From NCBI GenBank assembly GCA_003215295.1, contig QCKN01000001.1, positions 169,068 through 233,067 of the forward strand: 64,000 nt of DNA. The letters run 5' to 3'. Source of the DNA: Prochlorococcus sp. AG-409-P03. GTDB lineage: Bacteria > Cyanobacteriota > Cyanobacteriia > PCC-6307 > Cyanobiaceae. Positions within the stretch are counted from its first letter, which is position 1, and each line of letters begins with the position of its first letter. This document shows positions 52,446 to 61,879 of this stretch, piece by piece. The notes under the pieces are model-generated. The model ran no database searches. It worked only from the letters and a program-made list of their open reading frames with translations, and had not been told where the DNA came from. A program made the position numbers and the translations under genes.

Positions 52446-52847
52446 TTAATCCTGGATGTAAAGCTCATCATGTATGAGGCTTTGTTCTGCTCGCTGAAGC
52501 TCTCTGCCGAGATAGAGGGCATGATCTAGCTTGCTGATTGGTTGTGGCTCGCCTTTTTCGGTAAGCTGGATTCCTAATTCTTTAGCGCTCTGACCTCGAT
52601 AAATTTTTAAAGGTACACGTTGGCCTGAGCCTCTACATCCCAGTGGTTTGCCGGTTTCGGGGTCAATTGCTCTCCCTTGCGCATCTATATCATTGCTGTA
52701 ATGCTCCACGACTATTTCTTTGTTCTCCTGATCTACTTTGATAAGGAAATAGCCTTTTGGATCAAGCGCAATAAATCGTTTAGAAAGGGTTTCATCAAGG
52801 ATTGCAATCCTTTGAACAACATCTTGGCTGATGATGCTCGAGGCCAT
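52446..52847 (-). CDS. DUF4346-like protein
   Basis: This protein of about 133 residues is a soluble cyanobacterial protein of the DUF4346 type, with LDPKGYFLIKVDQENKEIVVEHY, then GCRGSGQRVPLKIYRGQSAKELG, and KLDHALYLGRELQRAEQSLI. The molecular function is unknown; longer family members carry a dihydropteroate synthase-like domain, absent here. I use ATG 52847, which has GGTGGAAGG upstream and lies 10 bases after the stop of the preceding FemAB-like gene; a longer frame to 52901 overlaps that gene. The two are one transcript. Confidence 0.8.
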   Translation of the reverse strand: MASSIISQDVVQRIAILDETLSKRFIALDPKGYFLIKVDQENKEIVVEHYSNDIDAQGRAIDPETGKPLGCRGSGQRVPLKIYRGQSAKELGIQLTEKGEPQPISKLDHALYLGRELQRAEQSLIHDELYIQD

Positions 52848-52857
52848 TTCCTTCCAC

Positions 52858-54036
52858 CTAGAGTCGTATTGGTTCTTGTTTGATTTTAAACGGCAAGTCA
52901 TTATTTGTAGCTTCTATTTTGTCAATCATCATTTTGTTGGCCTGAGGTAACCAGCTTCTAATGAGGTTGTTCATTGTTCTGTTATACCAACGGTGGAGAC
53001 TGACATTTTGCTTTGCTATAAAGCCTCGCCTGCGCTTGTGATTTCCACCAGCCCCAGGGTCAAAATAATTAATTCTATTCTCCAGAGCCCATGCAATCGG
53101 CGAGTAATAGCAGGTTTCGAAGTGGAGGTTCTTGATTTCCTCTTTGCTTCCCCAATATCTTCCCCAGAGCATGTTGTTATTTTTTATACATAGAGACATT
53201 GCTAGAGGGTCTTCTGGATCTATACGATGTGCATTGAATAACACTATTTTCTTTTTATTATCTTTCTGACAAAGACTCTCGAAAAATATATCTGTGAGGT
53301 ATTTGCTACCCCACACCCCCCACCTTGCACAATGATCTGAATAGAAATTATACATAAGGTGCATCATCTTTGAATTGATTTCTGTCCCTGTCATGGCTGA
53401 TACTTTGATGCCATTTTTCTTTATATGATCTCGTTCTCTTTGTATATTTCTGCGTTGATTTGAATTAAAATTGTTCATGTAATCTTGGAAGGTATTTGCT
53501 CCTTTTGCAGACCAAAGACTTTGTTCATTTAACCATTTTCCACAACCGAATTTCTCTGCAATAGAAGACCACTTGGGATCCACATATAAGAAATTACAAC
53601 TAAGTATTCCATTGGAAATAGCAAAATTATCAATTATTTCTAACATTAAACTTGTTAGTTCTTCCTCATTTTCTCCAGGAGCACAGAAGAAACGATAACC
53701 TTCCACTGGGCTGAACGGGCTCATTCCTATCAGCTTTGGGTAGTAGTTGAGATTAAGATCTATGGCTAATTGTAGGAAAACCTGATCGAAGATAAACTCA
53801 CCATAGCTGTGACCTTTAAGGTATAGAGGGGCTATGGCTATTAGGGATTTGCCTCTCCATACAGATAAATGTAGAGGTTGCCAACCTGTTGATTGTGCAA
53901 CGCTTTCCGATTCCTCAAGAGCGTTAAGCCATTGCCATTCATAAAAAGGAATTTTGTCAATACCTAATACTTTTGTCCAATCACCTTGATTAATTTCATT
54001 CGTTGCCTTATGCCATTTGGTTATCAAATTCGTCAT
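52858..54036 (-). CDS. FemAB/GNAT-like peptidogalycan biosynthesis family protein
   Basis: The 392-residue protein has the fold of PF04339 (FemAB-like, formerly DUF482): ESESVAQSTGWQPLHLSVWRGKSLIAIAPLYLKGHSYGEFIFD and the later FDPGAGGNHKRRRGFIAKQ, plus FNSNQRRNIQRERDHIKKNGI. Members are GNAT-fold proteins thought to act on wall or cell-surface precursors, but the substrate is unknown. No membrane segment or signal peptide is visible. The DUF4346 gene follows after 10 bases. The upstream spacer (54037-54187) shows no further gene. Confidence 0.85.
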   Translation of the reverse strand: MTNLITKWHKATNEINQGDWTKVLGIDKIPFYEWQWLNALEESESVAQSTGWQPLHLSVWRGKSLIAIAPLYLKGHSYGEFIFDQVFLQLAIDLNLNYYPKLIGMSPFSPVEGYRFFCAPGENEEELTSLMLEIIDNFAISNGILSCNFLYVDPKWSSIAEKFGCGKWLNEQSLWSAKGANTFQDYMNNFNSNQRRNIQRERDHIKKNGIKVSAMTGTEINSKMMHLMYNFYSDHCARWGVWGSKYLTDIFFESLCQKDNKKKIVLFNAHRIDPEDPLAMSLCIKNNNMLWGRYWGSKEEIKNLHFETCYYSPIAWALENRINYFDPGAGGNHKRRRGFIAKQNVSLHRWYNRTMNNLIRSWLPQANKMMIDKIEATNNDLPFKIKQEPIRL

Positions 54037-54187
54037 GCATCTGCAATTATGTGTATTAAGAAAGTAAGTTTTAGTTTCATTTTATCACTTAACAGTTAGG
54101 TTCCGACTTTACACTAGGTTCTCCTATTGTTGAACTTAGATACTTTTCGAATATTGCCATTTTGGTTTTCTTCATAATGGATTGGTA

Positions 54188-54862
54188 TTAACGATTGCGC
54201 TCATAGTTCAACATTAATTCATTGTTAATTAATTGATGAGTATCTTTTAGCTTCCAAGCCTCACTGTCTGAGAGCTGTTTGGGTAAACTATTTGAATTAC
54301 TTGGAATCCAGGTGTGCTTGCCTCCTATAACTTTGGGTGTGAGAGTTAGTTGTAACTCGTCTATTTGATCTGCTTCTAGTAGAGAAGTCGCTAGATGTGC
54401 TCCGCCTAGCACCAAAAGGCGAGACAGCCCTTCTTTTTTAAGAGCTTTGAGTGTATCTGACCATTGTGGATGCAGATTGATTGTTCTTTCAAACCCATTT
54501 GGAGATCGAGCATTAGATTCTTGAAGGTTATTTGGGGTAAGAAGCCAACGATGGATTGGTTGTCGAAAGAAAGGCCACTCTGGAGAGAAATTTTTCTTTT
54601 TGCTGACCACTAAAGCGAGAGGTTGGGCACTTCTGCCTTCCATTCGCCGCTGTTGAAGTAAGTGGTGATTATGTATCAGGCATGTTGAGCGATGAGTAAG
54701 AAGGGTCTTGCCCCCAATGAGAGCTCCGTCAGCCCATGCAAGTGCTTTTTCTAGAACTCTTTTGTCTCCTTTCCCACCAATGGGTGCTGCACTGCCATTT
54801 GGAAGAGCTAGGCGGCCATCAAGGCTAATTGCTAATACAAGCCGAAGCCATGGTGTTTTCAA
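54188..54862 (-). CDS. RibD C-terminal-type reductase (dihydrofolate reductase-like fold)
   Basis: This 224-residue protein has the RibD/dihydrofolate reductase-like fold: LRLVLAISLDGRLALPNGSAAPIGG, GALIGGKTLLTHR, RLLVLGGAHLATSLLEADQIDELQLTLTPKVIGGKHTW. It lacks the deaminase domain of bifunctional RibD, so it may be the riboflavin-pathway reductase or a pterin reductase. The start is TTG at 54862, nine bases after the stop of the double-PTPS gene, so a pterin-related role is worth testing. The ORF ends before a spacer of about 150 bases. Confidence 0.82.
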   Translation of the reverse strand: MKTPWLRLVLAISLDGRLALPNGSAAPIGGKGDKRVLEKALAWADGALIGGKTLLTHRSTCLIHNHHLLQQRRMEGRSAQPLALVVSKKKNFSPEWPFFRQPIHRWLLTPNNLQESNARSPNGFERTINLHPQWSDTLKALKKEGLSRLLVLGGAHLATSLLEADQIDELQLTLTPKVIGGKHTWIPSNSNSLPKQLSDSEAWKLKDTHQLINNELMLNYERNR

Positions 54863-54871
54863 GTTTTGGAT

Positions 54872-55792
54872 TCAGTGAGTGGCAATAGTTTCTATAGCTT
54901 CTGGTGCACGATCTAGGTATTGGGATTCTGCATATACTTCAGCTGCATTGTTAGGACTTTCTTGGAGGCGGACTTTATGAAGGTGAGCGCCTGTTGCTTT
55001 GATTGGTTTTGATAGACGATCGGCGATATGTAAAGCGATGTTCTCTGCTGTGGGAACACAAGTTTTGAAGTGAGGGATATCTTTGTTGAGGTGTGTGTGA
55101 TCAAAAGGCTCGATTACTAAATCATCAATCAAGCATTGCAGAGCTGCAAGGTCACATAGCATGCCTGTTCTTTCATTAATTGATCCACGCACGGTTATAT
55201 CTACTAGATAGTTATGTCCATGTCCGTTGGGTCTTGCACATTTTCCATATATTTTTTCATTTTCTTCTTGGGACAGATCCTCCTTGGCTAAGCGATGTGC
55301 GGCTGCAAAGTGAGTGCGAATTGTGACGAAGGCATCCATGGCATTTCCTAGATAATCAGCCCAAAGGCGTGAGTGTTCATACAAACGTAGTGAAATAAGT
55401 GGCAAATGTGGTTTTAGACGAGTCCAAATCACTTTCACCAGAGCTTCAGTTGTTGGAAGGCACCCTTTGGGTTGTGAAAGGTCGAACTCGGGCCAAGCTT
55501 CATTTAGGAAGCGAAAGTCCAGTTGACTTGTAACCTCTTGGTGAATGGATTGCTTCACTTCAGAAAGGTTTAGCACCATTCCCTCTGCATTTAGCGCCCC
55601 AGCCATACCTACGATTAGCTCGTAGTTATGGCCATGTCCTGGAGCTAGAGAACAGGCACCAAAACGAGCAGCATTGTCATCTCCTGACAACTCTGGCAGC
55701 CAATAACGATGACTTGCACTAAAACATGCACGCCTGGTGATAACACACATCCGACCTTCACCATGCTGTGCCTTGGTGGGGGTCTCAGTCAT
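54872..55792 (-). CDS. Double 6-pyruvoyl-tetrahydropterin synthase-domain protein
   Basis: Two PTPS domains in one 306-residue chain. The first (about 20-145) has ACFSASHRYWL and CSLAPGHGHNYEL; the second (about 155-290) has HFAAAHRL, KCARPNGHGHNYLVDITVRG and FDHTHLN. The zinc histidines and active-site cysteines are present in both copies, which makes both look functional. Cys-x3-5-HGHNY is as in eukaryotic PTPS rather than as in QueD. Products would be tetrahydropterins, or the queuosine precursor. Start is ATG 55792 (ATG 55750 possible). A RibD-type reductase follows after nine bases. Confidence 0.85.
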   Translation of the reverse strand: MTETPTKAQHGEGRMCVITRRACFSASHRYWLPELSGDDNAARFGACSLAPGHGHNYELIVGMAGALNAEGMVLNLSEVKQSIHQEVTSQLDFRFLNEAWPEFDLSQPKGCLPTTEALVKVIWTRLKPHLPLISLRLYEHSRLWADYLGNAMDAFVTIRTHFAAAHRLAKEDLSQEENEKIYGKCARPNGHGHNYLVDITVRGSINERTGMLCDLAALQCLIDDLVIEPFDHTHLNKDIPHFKTCVPTAENIALHIADRLSKPIKATGAHLHKVRLQESPNNAAEVYAESQYLDRAPEAIETIATH

Positions 55793-55844
55793 GGCCAGCT
55801 TTGATTAGTTGGCATCCTAATGATTTTTTAGAACTTCTGTCTTT

Positions 55845-56441
55845 ATGGATCAATCGAATCGTGTTTCTTCACTAAAGCAAAGACTGGCAGGACGCAATTT
55901 GTATTTGATTGGGATGATGGGGTGTGGCAAGAGTTCTACAGGCCCTCATCTTGCAGATCTGCTGGGTTATGCCTTTATTGACTCGGATCAATTGATAGAA
56001 AAGGTTTCAGGGAGATCAATTCCTGAAATCTTTCAAGAAGATGGTGAAATTGAGTTCCGGAATCTTGAGAAACAGGTTTTAAATGTTATTGGTCAGCGAC
56101 ATTCTTTAGTAGTTGCGACTGGAGGTGGTTTGGTCACTATTCCTGAAAATTGGGGCATCCTCCATCAGGGCATTGTGATTTGGATAGATCCTGGTAGAGA
56201 AAGACTGTTGGCAAGGATTCAAGCTGATGCTGGCAAAAGACCCTTACTTGAAACTCAGAGTCCTGTAACAAGTTTTGATGAGCTCCATACTGCCCGACAA
56301 CAATTTTATGCAGAAGCGGATATGCATTTGCATGTAGGTGAGGTTTCTGAGAAGGAAGTGGCCATGAAGATTATTGAGTCGCTTCCATCAATTCTTAGTG
56401 ACCCCGCGGCTCCAGGCGCACCGCAAACCATTGAAGAGTGA
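55845..56441 (+). CDS. aroK: Shikimate kinase
   Basis: AroK phosphorylates shikimate in the aromatic amino acid pathway. The 198-residue protein has the P-loop LIGMMGCGKSSTGPHLADLL, the shikimate-binding DSDQLIEKVSGRSI (Asp-x-Asp), FRNLEKQVL, and VATGGGLVTIPEN. Length is slightly above the usual 170 because of N- and C-terminal extensions. Start is ATG. The 3' end overlaps the convergent crr7-like gene by 47 bases. Confidence 0.94.
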   Translation: MDQSNRVSSLKQRLAGRNLYLIGMMGCGKSSTGPHLADLLGYAFIDSDQLIEKVSGRSIPEIFQEDGEIEFRNLEKQVLNVIGQRHSLVVATGGGLVTIPENWGILHQGIVIWIDPGRERLLARIQADAGKRPLLETQSPVTSFDELHTARQQFYAEADMHLHVGEVSEKEVAMKIIESLPSILSDPAAPGAPQTIEE

Positions 56442-56658
56442 ATCCAGGGCTAATTTCTAGCTCACAAGCTGTATCTATTAAATGTTGAGCTGCTGAGGCT
56501 CTACAGGAAATTGAGCGAAGATCATCTGGGAGATTTTCTAGGCGATCTAGCCAGCTTTCTAACCAAATCAGGGTTTCTTCTGCATTCAAAAATTTTTCTT
56601 GTTTTCCTGGCTCAATGACTATGTAATTCTCGCAGGCACGAATTAGAGGATCAGACAT
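56395..56658 (-). CDS. CRR7-like NDH-1 accessory protein
   Basis: This 87-residue protein has the pattern of the CRR7 family (chlororespiratory reduction 7): NYIVIEPGKQEKFLNAEETLIWLESWLDRL, LPDDLRSISC and AAQHLIDTACELEISPGFTLQWFAVRLEP. In plants CRR7 is needed to build the chloroplast NDH complex; in cyanobacteria a similar assembly role for NDH-1 is assumed. Start is ATG. The last 47 bases are antisense to the end of aroK. Confidence 0.75.
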   Translation of the reverse strand: MSDPLIRACENYIVIEPGKQEKFLNAEETLIWLESWLDRLENLPDDLRSISCRASAAQHLIDTACELEISPGFTLQWFAVRLEPRGH

Positions 56659-56761
56659 GAAATTTCTAATTTTTGTTTTGTATTTGGAGCTGCGTACATT
56701 AGCTAGTTAAAACGATTTTCTAAGGTGGTGAGCTTGCTTCAATATTACTTTTGAATTCTCA

Positions 56762-56800
56762 AGAAATTCTTCTTAATTGGATCTTTCAAGAAGTATTTCT
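56762..56800. terminator. Inverted repeat after the GST gene
   Basis: AGAAATTCTTCTT (56762-56774) and AAGAAGTATTTCT (56788-56800) pair over 13 bases with one mismatch and a 13-base loop. It ends 13 bases from the GST stop on the minus strand, so it may end the GST transcript. Confidence 0.4.
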
Positions 56801-56812
56801 GCACCTCATATC

Positions 56813-57520
56813 TCATATTCCAATCGCTACTTCTAATTGATCTCTCCACTGAAAGAGAGGCTGAAGGTCAGGATGATTGCTAAATGCAGGGCACCCCTTT
56901 CTAGCTAATTCTGATCCAGCTGAAGGTGGAAAACGTAGTAATGACAGTTGAGCCGCGACGGCTATGTCGGCAATACTCATCTTTCTCCCTATGAGCCATT
57001 CACTGGATTCCAAAATTATTGCTAATTGCTCCAGACTCGTGAGTAGATTTTCTGAGCGCTCAATGTTGAGAAGTCCTTTGGTATTAGTAAGAAACTCTAT
57101 AGGCAATCCTTGAAGTATTGTTTGCAAAGGCTTGGGGACTACATCTGTAAACAGATTATTTCTGAGTTCGGCATCTAATGTGGTTGCTTTAAGGAGCTCT
57201 AATTGAGCTGAGCGTGCGAGTGTTGTGTCTGCCCAGTCTTCTATGAGATGTGCCTGCGCTGCATGTTTGGGATCTTCAGGAATGAGAGAGGGTTCTGGTT
57301 TGAGATTTTCGAGATATCGCACAATTGCACTGGAATCATTAATTACTTTGCTTCCATCTACAAGAACTGGCAATTGTTTTTGCCCAGATAACCTGAAGAT
57401 GGCTATTTGACCTATCCCAGGCGTAATTTCCTTAACTTTGTAACTAAGTTGCTTAGCTTCTAAAACCATTTTTACTTTTAGACAAAAAGCTGAATGGCGG
57501 AATTGGTTCAGTTCTAACAT
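56813..57520 (-). CDS. Glutathione S-transferase family protein
   Basis: The 235-residue protein has an N-terminal thioredoxin fold (ELNQFRHSAFCLKVKMVLEAKQLSYKVKEITPG, LPVLVDGSKVINDSSAIVRYLE with the glutathione-binding Asp-Ser-Ser) and an all-helical C-terminal domain (EDWADTTLARSAQLELLKA, SEWLIGRKMSIADIAVAAQLSLL). The active Ser or Cys would be in HSAFC. Substrate unknown. ATG 57520 is preferred to TTG 57535. It is divergent from ycf33 by 60 bases. Confidence 0.88.
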   Translation of the reverse strand: MLELNQFRHSAFCLKVKMVLEAKQLSYKVKEITPGIGQIAIFRLSGQKQLPVLVDGSKVINDSSAIVRYLENLKPEPSLIPEDPKHAAQAHLIEDWADTTLARSAQLELLKATTLDAELRNNLFTDVVPKPLQTILQGLPIEFLTNTKGLLNIERSENLLTSLEQLAIILESSEWLIGRKMSIADIAVAAQLSLLRFPPSAGSELARKGCPAFSNHPDLQPLFQWRDQLEVAIGI

Positions 57521-57580
57521 GACATGCTCAGCCAAAAGACAGGCAGAGTAGGTAGTACAACAAGTTAGTCATCTGATGCC

Positions 57581-57781
57581 ATGGGTGAGTTTTTCACAAA
57601 TGTTTCGAGGTATCCCAAATACCTAATAACCATCATTTTGGGAGTTTTTGCCTCGGCATTACAGCCTTTGGTACAACGAAGTAGTAATCCCATAACAGCC
57701 ATTGCTCTGATAGGCGCGTTACTAAGCGGTTTGATTACTCTGTCATTTGTTCTAAGAGCAATGGTTTTCCCAACAGCATGA
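57581..57781 (+). CDS. ycf33: Ycf33 family (DUF751) membrane protein
   Basis: This 66-residue protein has two membrane segments ([18 protein letters not shown] and [24 protein letters not shown]) after [14 protein letters not shown], the standard start of the Ycf33/DUF751 family found in cyanobacteria and red-algal plastids. The function is unknown, with a thylakoid location likely. The ATG of rbfA is 7 bases after its stop, so it is coupled with ribosome maturation genes. Confidence 0.84.
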   Translation: MGEFFTNVSRYPKYLITIILGVFASALQPLVQRSSNPITAIALIGALLSGLITLSFVLRAMVFPTA

Positions 57782-57788
57782 AATAGCT

Positions 57789-58187
57789 ATGGCACATGGA
57801 CGTCGAGTAGAGAGAGTGGCCGCACTCATTCGTAGAGAAATGAGTCAGCTTTTGCTTAATGGAATACGTGATGAAAGAGTTCGTCATGGGATGGTCACGA
57901 TTACGGATGTTGAGGTGTCGGGAGATTTGCAACATTGCAAAGTATTTTTAAGTGTTTACGGTGATGAAAGCCAAAAAGATATTGTTTTGGCTGGGTTAAA
58001 TGCGGCAAAGGGTTTTGTAAGAGGTGAGCTTGGTAGAAAGTTGAATTTGCGACGTGCTCCAGAGATTGTTTTCAAATTAGATCAAGGGTTAGCTAAGGGG
58101 ATTGAAGTCTTAACTCTTCTCGAGCGGCTTGAGAAAGAACGTCACTCAAGCGAGGAACCATCTACTAAGAACTTTGAGGAGAAGTGA
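57789..58187 (+). CDS. rbfA: 30S ribosome-binding factor RbfA
   Basis: RbfA helps mature the 5' end of 16S rRNA and is needed for growth in the cold. The 132-residue protein has [51 protein letters not shown], and [28 protein letters not shown], the KH-domain features of the family. The GTG start of the next gene overlaps the rbfA stop (GTGA). Confidence 0.95.
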   Translation: MAHGRRVERVAALIRREMSQLLLNGIRDERVRHGMVTITDVEVSGDLQHCKVFLSVYGDESQKDIVLAGLNAAKGFVRGELGRKLNLRRAPEIVFKLDQGLAKGIEVLTLLERLEKERHSSEEPSTKNFEEK

Positions 58188-59833
58188 CTTTTTTGAAGCA
58201 AGATTCTTTGCACAAGCAAGTTGCAGAACTGTTAGTTGTTCGCGCGAGTGGCCACCTCTACGACTCTCAACGTGAATACCCCTTATGGGAACTATCTAAT
58301 GATGATTTGCAAGCTTGCCTTGGTATGGGGATTGGGGGAGTAATTCTTTTTGGCGGATGTACTAAAGAGCTGCAGCATCGTTGTCAAACACTTAGAGAAT
58401 GGGCAGAAACTCCTTTGCTTTTATGTGCGGACATTGAAGAGGGAGTGGGGCAACGTTTCCAAGGAGGAACTTGGTTGGCACCTCCAATGGCAGTTGGACG
58501 TCTTTATCTTCAGGATCCTCACAATGCTCTTTTGTATGCAGAGCAATATGGTCGCTGTATAGGAGCACAGGCTAGACGATGTGGACTGAATTGGGTGTTA
58601 GCTCCTGTTTGCGATGTGAATAGCAATCCTTCAAATCCTGTGATCAATATGAGGGCCTGGGGTGAGGATCCTGTTGCTGTTTCAAAGTTAGTTTGTGCGT
58701 TTAATAAGGGAGTTGCTTCTGAAGGGGTTTTGACATGTGCAAAACATTTTCCTGGACATGGTGACACCGCAATTGACTCACATTTGCAGTTGCCCGTTGT
58801 AGATCACGAACTGGCACGATTGGAATTGTTTGAATTTTTGCCTTTCAAGGCTGCGATCTCATCTGGAGTGAGCAGCGTTATGACAGCTCATATTCTCTTA
58901 TCCAAGATTGATGAGAGTTATCCAGCAACTCTCTCTTCAAAAGTTTTGACGAAGATTTTGCGAGAAAAGATAGGTTTTGATGGCCTTTTGGTTACTGATG
59001 CGTTAGTCATGAAAGCTATCAGTGATCAGTTTGGTTCTAATGAGGCTGCCCTTATGGCATTTGAAGCTGGGGCAGACTTGATAATGATGCCTAAGGATCC
59101 CCTAGGCGCTATTAATGCAATTTGCGAAGGATTGCTCTCTGGAAGGGTTCCTATGCAAAGGCTTGAAGAAGCTTTATCTCGGCGAGAAAAAGCATTAGCA
59201 AAGCCTAAGGTGTTGACTAATAGTTCAAACTTCACGTTATTGATTGATAACCATGCTTCTTTTGAGAGCCCTGAAGAGTGTGCTTTTTCAGATGATCTTT
59301 TGAGGCGCTGTATAGAGATTAGGAATCCAAGCGAGATTCCTCATGAGCAATGTGGAGTAAATCTTTTACGATTTGATGGTGTCTTTAACTCTTCCTTTTT
59401 ATCAAATACTTCTCCTGCAATATGTCTTCCACAGAAAGCTGGCTATGAACCAGTTCTGTGTCACAAATTCGGTGTTTCTCCTTGGCAGGATGATGACACG
59501 GAACCATTGGCTCTTGAACGCTTTGGGCAAGGGGCTTTTTTGCTTCAACTTTTTCTAAGAGGCAACCCTTTCCAAGGCAGTATTGATGAAAAGAAGCGTT
59601 GGCTGACAGTTGTTAAGCAATTAACCCGTAAAGATCGTTTGGCTGGGCTGATTGTTTATGGAAGTCATTATTTATGGGAGGAGTTACTTCAAGCTATGCC
59701 GTCTTCTATTCCAACTGCTTATTGTCCTGGACAAACTCCTAGGGCTCAATCAATGGTTCTTTCGTCTTTGTTTTCCTACTTGGACTTTGAGAAAGATTGT
59801 CACCTATCAACTTTTGTTCAGTTTATGGATTAA
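58184..59833 (+). CDS. Glycoside hydrolase family 3 protein (NagZ-like)
   Basis: The 549-residue protein has the GH3 beta-barrel domain with [18 protein letters not shown] (catalytic His/Asp dyad of beta-N-acetylglucosaminidases) and the nucleophile region [15 protein letters not shown]. NagZ-type enzymes remove GlcNAc from anhydromuropeptides, so with anmK elsewhere in the window it fits wall recycling. The last 220 residues are an additional C-terminal domain. Start is GTG 58184, coupled to rbfA. Confidence 0.9.
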   Translation: MTFLKQDSLHKQVAELLVVRASGHLYDSQREYPLWELSNDDLQACLGMGIGGVILFGGCTKELQHRCQTLREWAETPLLLCADIEEGVGQRFQGGTWLAPPMAVGRLYLQDPHNALLYAEQYGRCIGAQARRCGLNWVLAPVCDVNSNPSNPVINMRAWGEDPVAVSKLVCAFNKGVASEGVLTCAKHFPGHGDTAIDSHLQLPVVDHELARLELFEFLPFKAAISSGVSSVMTAHILLSKIDESYPATLSSKVLTKILREKIGFDGLLVTDALVMKAISDQFGSNEAALMAFEAGADLIMMPKDPLGAINAICEGLLSGRVPMQRLEEALSRREKALAKPKVLTNSSNFTLLIDNHASFESPEECAFSDDLLRRCIEIRNPSEIPHEQCGVNLLRFDGVFNSSFLSNTSPAICLPQKAGYEPVLCHKFGVSPWQDDDTEPLALERFGQGAFLLQLFLRGNPFQGSIDEKKRWLTVVKQLTRKDRLAGLIVYGSHYLWEELLQAMPSSIPTAYCPGQTPRAQSMVLSSLFSYLDFEKDCHLSTFVQFMD

Positions 59834-59867
59834 TAGATCTATTCTCAACGAAGTCTGTTCATTGAGA

Positions 59868-61073
59868 ATGCTTAGTCTCTCGATGATTGTTCGTAATGAG
59901 GAGAAGCGCTTAATGGCTTGCCTTGACTCAGTTAAGGACTTCGTTGATGAAATAGTGGTTTTGGATACAGGGTCAAGTGATGGAACAGTTGCTATTGCTG
60001 AAGCAGCTGGGGCGCGAGTGGAGAAATTACCTTGGCCTGGTGACTTTGCTCCTGCTCGTAATGCTGCATTGAAGTTTGTTAATGGTGATTGGGTTTTGGT
60101 CTTAGACGCTGACGAACAATTATTACCAAGATGTATACCAGAGTTGAAGTCTTATATGTTAATGCAGGATATTTTACTGGTGAATTTACTTCGTTATGAG
60201 CAAGGCTCTACGATGACTCCTTACTCAAATGTTAGTCGTTTATTTAGAAGACATCCTTCTGTTAAATGGGATCGTCCTTATCATTCCATAGTGGATGATA
60301 GTGTGAATCAGATTTTGAAAGAAGAGCCATATTGGCGGGTCGTAAACTGTAAGGAACCTGCCTTGATTCATTATGGTTATCAACCAGACATTATTGCAAA
60401 TAGGAATAAAGCAAATCGTTTACGAGAAGCAATGGAAGATTGGTTAGCTGATAACCCAGATGATCCTTACGCATCAGCTAAGTTGGGGGCATTAGAGGTC
60501 TCAGAAGGTGCAATAGATAAAGGACTGAATCTTTTAAAAAAAGGTTTAGTGAAGGTTGGAAAAAGAAGGGAGAATTCTGTTCAACGTTATGAACTTCTCT
60601 TGAATTTAGGAATCGCACTTTCAGGTATAGATACTTCAGCTGCAATCGCTGCATATCGAGAGGCTATTTCTTTAGAAATGGATGACAGAATTCAAATAGG
60701 AGCTGAACTTAATCTTGCTGCTTTACTTATGAATCAAGGTGATGTCGATGAGGCAATAGTATTAACTTCCCATGTAACCATTAGGGCTCCAGAGATAGCT
60801 TTGGCTTGGTATAATTTGGGGCTGATGCATCGCATGAAAGGCAGTTTAGATCAGGCAATCAAGGCTTATTCTCGTGCTATATCTATAGACCCTTCTCACC
60901 CTGAAACTTTGCAGAACCTTGCACTAGCTAAACTTTTAAATGGAGATATTGTTTCTGCTCGAGAGTATTTCCAGAGAGCACTATTAATGTATAAGCAGCA
61001 GAGTCGGACAACTGAGGGAAATATACTTTCTGAGAAAATTCGTGGAATCTTGAAACTAGATTGGGATGACTGA
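59868..61073 (+). CDS. Glycosyltransferase family 2 with TPR domain
   Basis: The protein of about 401 residues has an N-terminal GT-A domain (MLSLSMIVRNEEKRLMACLD, VVLDTGSSDGTVAIAEAAGA, WPGDFAPARNAALK, VLDADEQL with the metal Asp-x-Asp) and a C-terminal array of three or more TPR repeats (GAELNLAALLMNQGDVDEAI; ALAWYNLGLMHRMKGSLDQAIKAYSRAI; PSHPETLQNLALAKLLNGDI). Sugar donor and acceptor are unknown. I place the start at ATG 59868, after the GH3 stop; the frame upstream is antisense to nothing but overlaps GH3. hemD overlaps its stop by 8 bases. Confidence 0.9.
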   Translation: MLSLSMIVRNEEKRLMACLDSVKDFVDEIVVLDTGSSDGTVAIAEAAGARVEKLPWPGDFAPARNAALKFVNGDWVLVLDADEQLLPRCIPELKSYMLMQDILLVNLLRYEQGSTMTPYSNVSRLFRRHPSVKWDRPYHSIVDDSVNQILKEEPYWRVVNCKEPALIHYGYQPDIIANRNKANRLREAMEDWLADNPDDPYASAKLGALEVSEGAIDKGLNLLKKGLVKVGKRRENSVQRYELLLNLGIALSGIDTSAAIAAYREAISLEMDDRIQIGAELNLAALLMNQGDVDEAIVLTSHVTIRAPEIALAWYNLGLMHRMKGSLDQAIKAYSRAISIDPSHPETLQNLALAKLLNGDIVSAREYFQRALLMYKQQSRTTEGNILSEKIRGILKLDWDD

Positions 61074-61872
61074 GATGCATTTACCACTTGAAGGTAAGCA
61101 GGTAATAGTTACCAGAGCCCAAGATAAGCAGGCTGAAGCTAAGAAATTGTTCCTTGCGGAGGGAGCAAAAGTCTTAGACTTACCTGCATTGGTAATTACC
61201 CCTCCAGATCGATGGGATGAGCTTGACGAGTCTATCTCAGCTTTGGACACATTTCATTGGATTATCTTTTCTAGCAGTAATGGTGTGCTTGCATTCGAGG
61301 AAAGATTGCAAAGAGTTTCCAAAAGCCTTGCTTCTTCACCAGCTACTCTAAAGATTGCAGCTGTAGGTCGAAAGACTGCTCAAACACTGACAAAATTAGG
61401 AGCCTTTGTTGATTTCGTTCCTCCTAATTTTGTAGCCGATAGCTTAATAGCGAATTTTCCTATTTCAGGAAGCGGCCTAAGAATCTTAATACCAAGGGTG
61501 CAGTCTGGAGGAAGAACAATTCTCGCAGAAAGTTTTCTTGCATCTGGCTCTGAGGTTGTTGAAGTTGCGGCTTATCAATCTTGCTGTCCAGGTACAATCC
61601 CAGAAAGAACAGTTCAAGCTCTGATTGATTCTGAAGTCGATGCTTTTGTGTTTACAAGTGGTAAAACAGTAGCCCACAGTTACCAGTTGCTTTCAAAAAG
61701 TTTAGGGAGCTCTTTAAACATTTTCCTTGATGGAGTTAAGCTAATCTCTATAGGCCCTCAGACAAGCATTAGCTGCCATAAATATTTTAATAGGTTAGAT
61801 AAGGAGGCAGATACTCATGATTTGGAGGGTTTGGTGCAGGCTTGTATTAACTGCTTTATGGAAAGTTCTTAA
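61066..61872 (+). CDS. hemD: Uroporphyrinogen-III synthase
   Basis: HemD closes the tetrapyrrole ring, leading to haem, chlorophyll and siroheme. The 268-residue protein has the weakly conserved family pattern: KQVIVTRAQDKQAEAKKLFL near the N-terminus, WIIFSSSNGVLAF, IAAVGRKTAQTL, AYQSCCPGT, DAFVFTSGKTVAHSY and LISIGPQTSISC. Starts are ATG 61066 or ATG 61075. It overlaps the glycosyltransferase gene by 8 bases, and is convergent with the SRPBCC gene. Confidence 0.9.
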   Translation: MTEMHLPLEGKQVIVTRAQDKQAEAKKLFLAEGAKVLDLPALVITPPDRWDELDESISALDTFHWIIFSSSNGVLAFEERLQRVSKSLASSPATLKIAAVGRKTAQTLTKLGAFVDFVPPNFVADSLIANFPISGSGLRILIPRVQSGGRTILAESFLASGSEVVEVAAYQSCCPGTIPERTVQALIDSEVDAFVFTSGKTVAHSYQLLSKSLGSSLNIFLDGVKLISIGPQTSISCHKYFNRLDKEADTHDLEGLVQACINCFMESS

Positions 61873-61879
61873 TAGAAAG

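Noticed and set aside
59652..59867. Longer N-terminus for the glycosyltransferase
   Set aside because: The extension overlaps the GH3 gene in another frame and the GT-A domain begins at ATG 59868.
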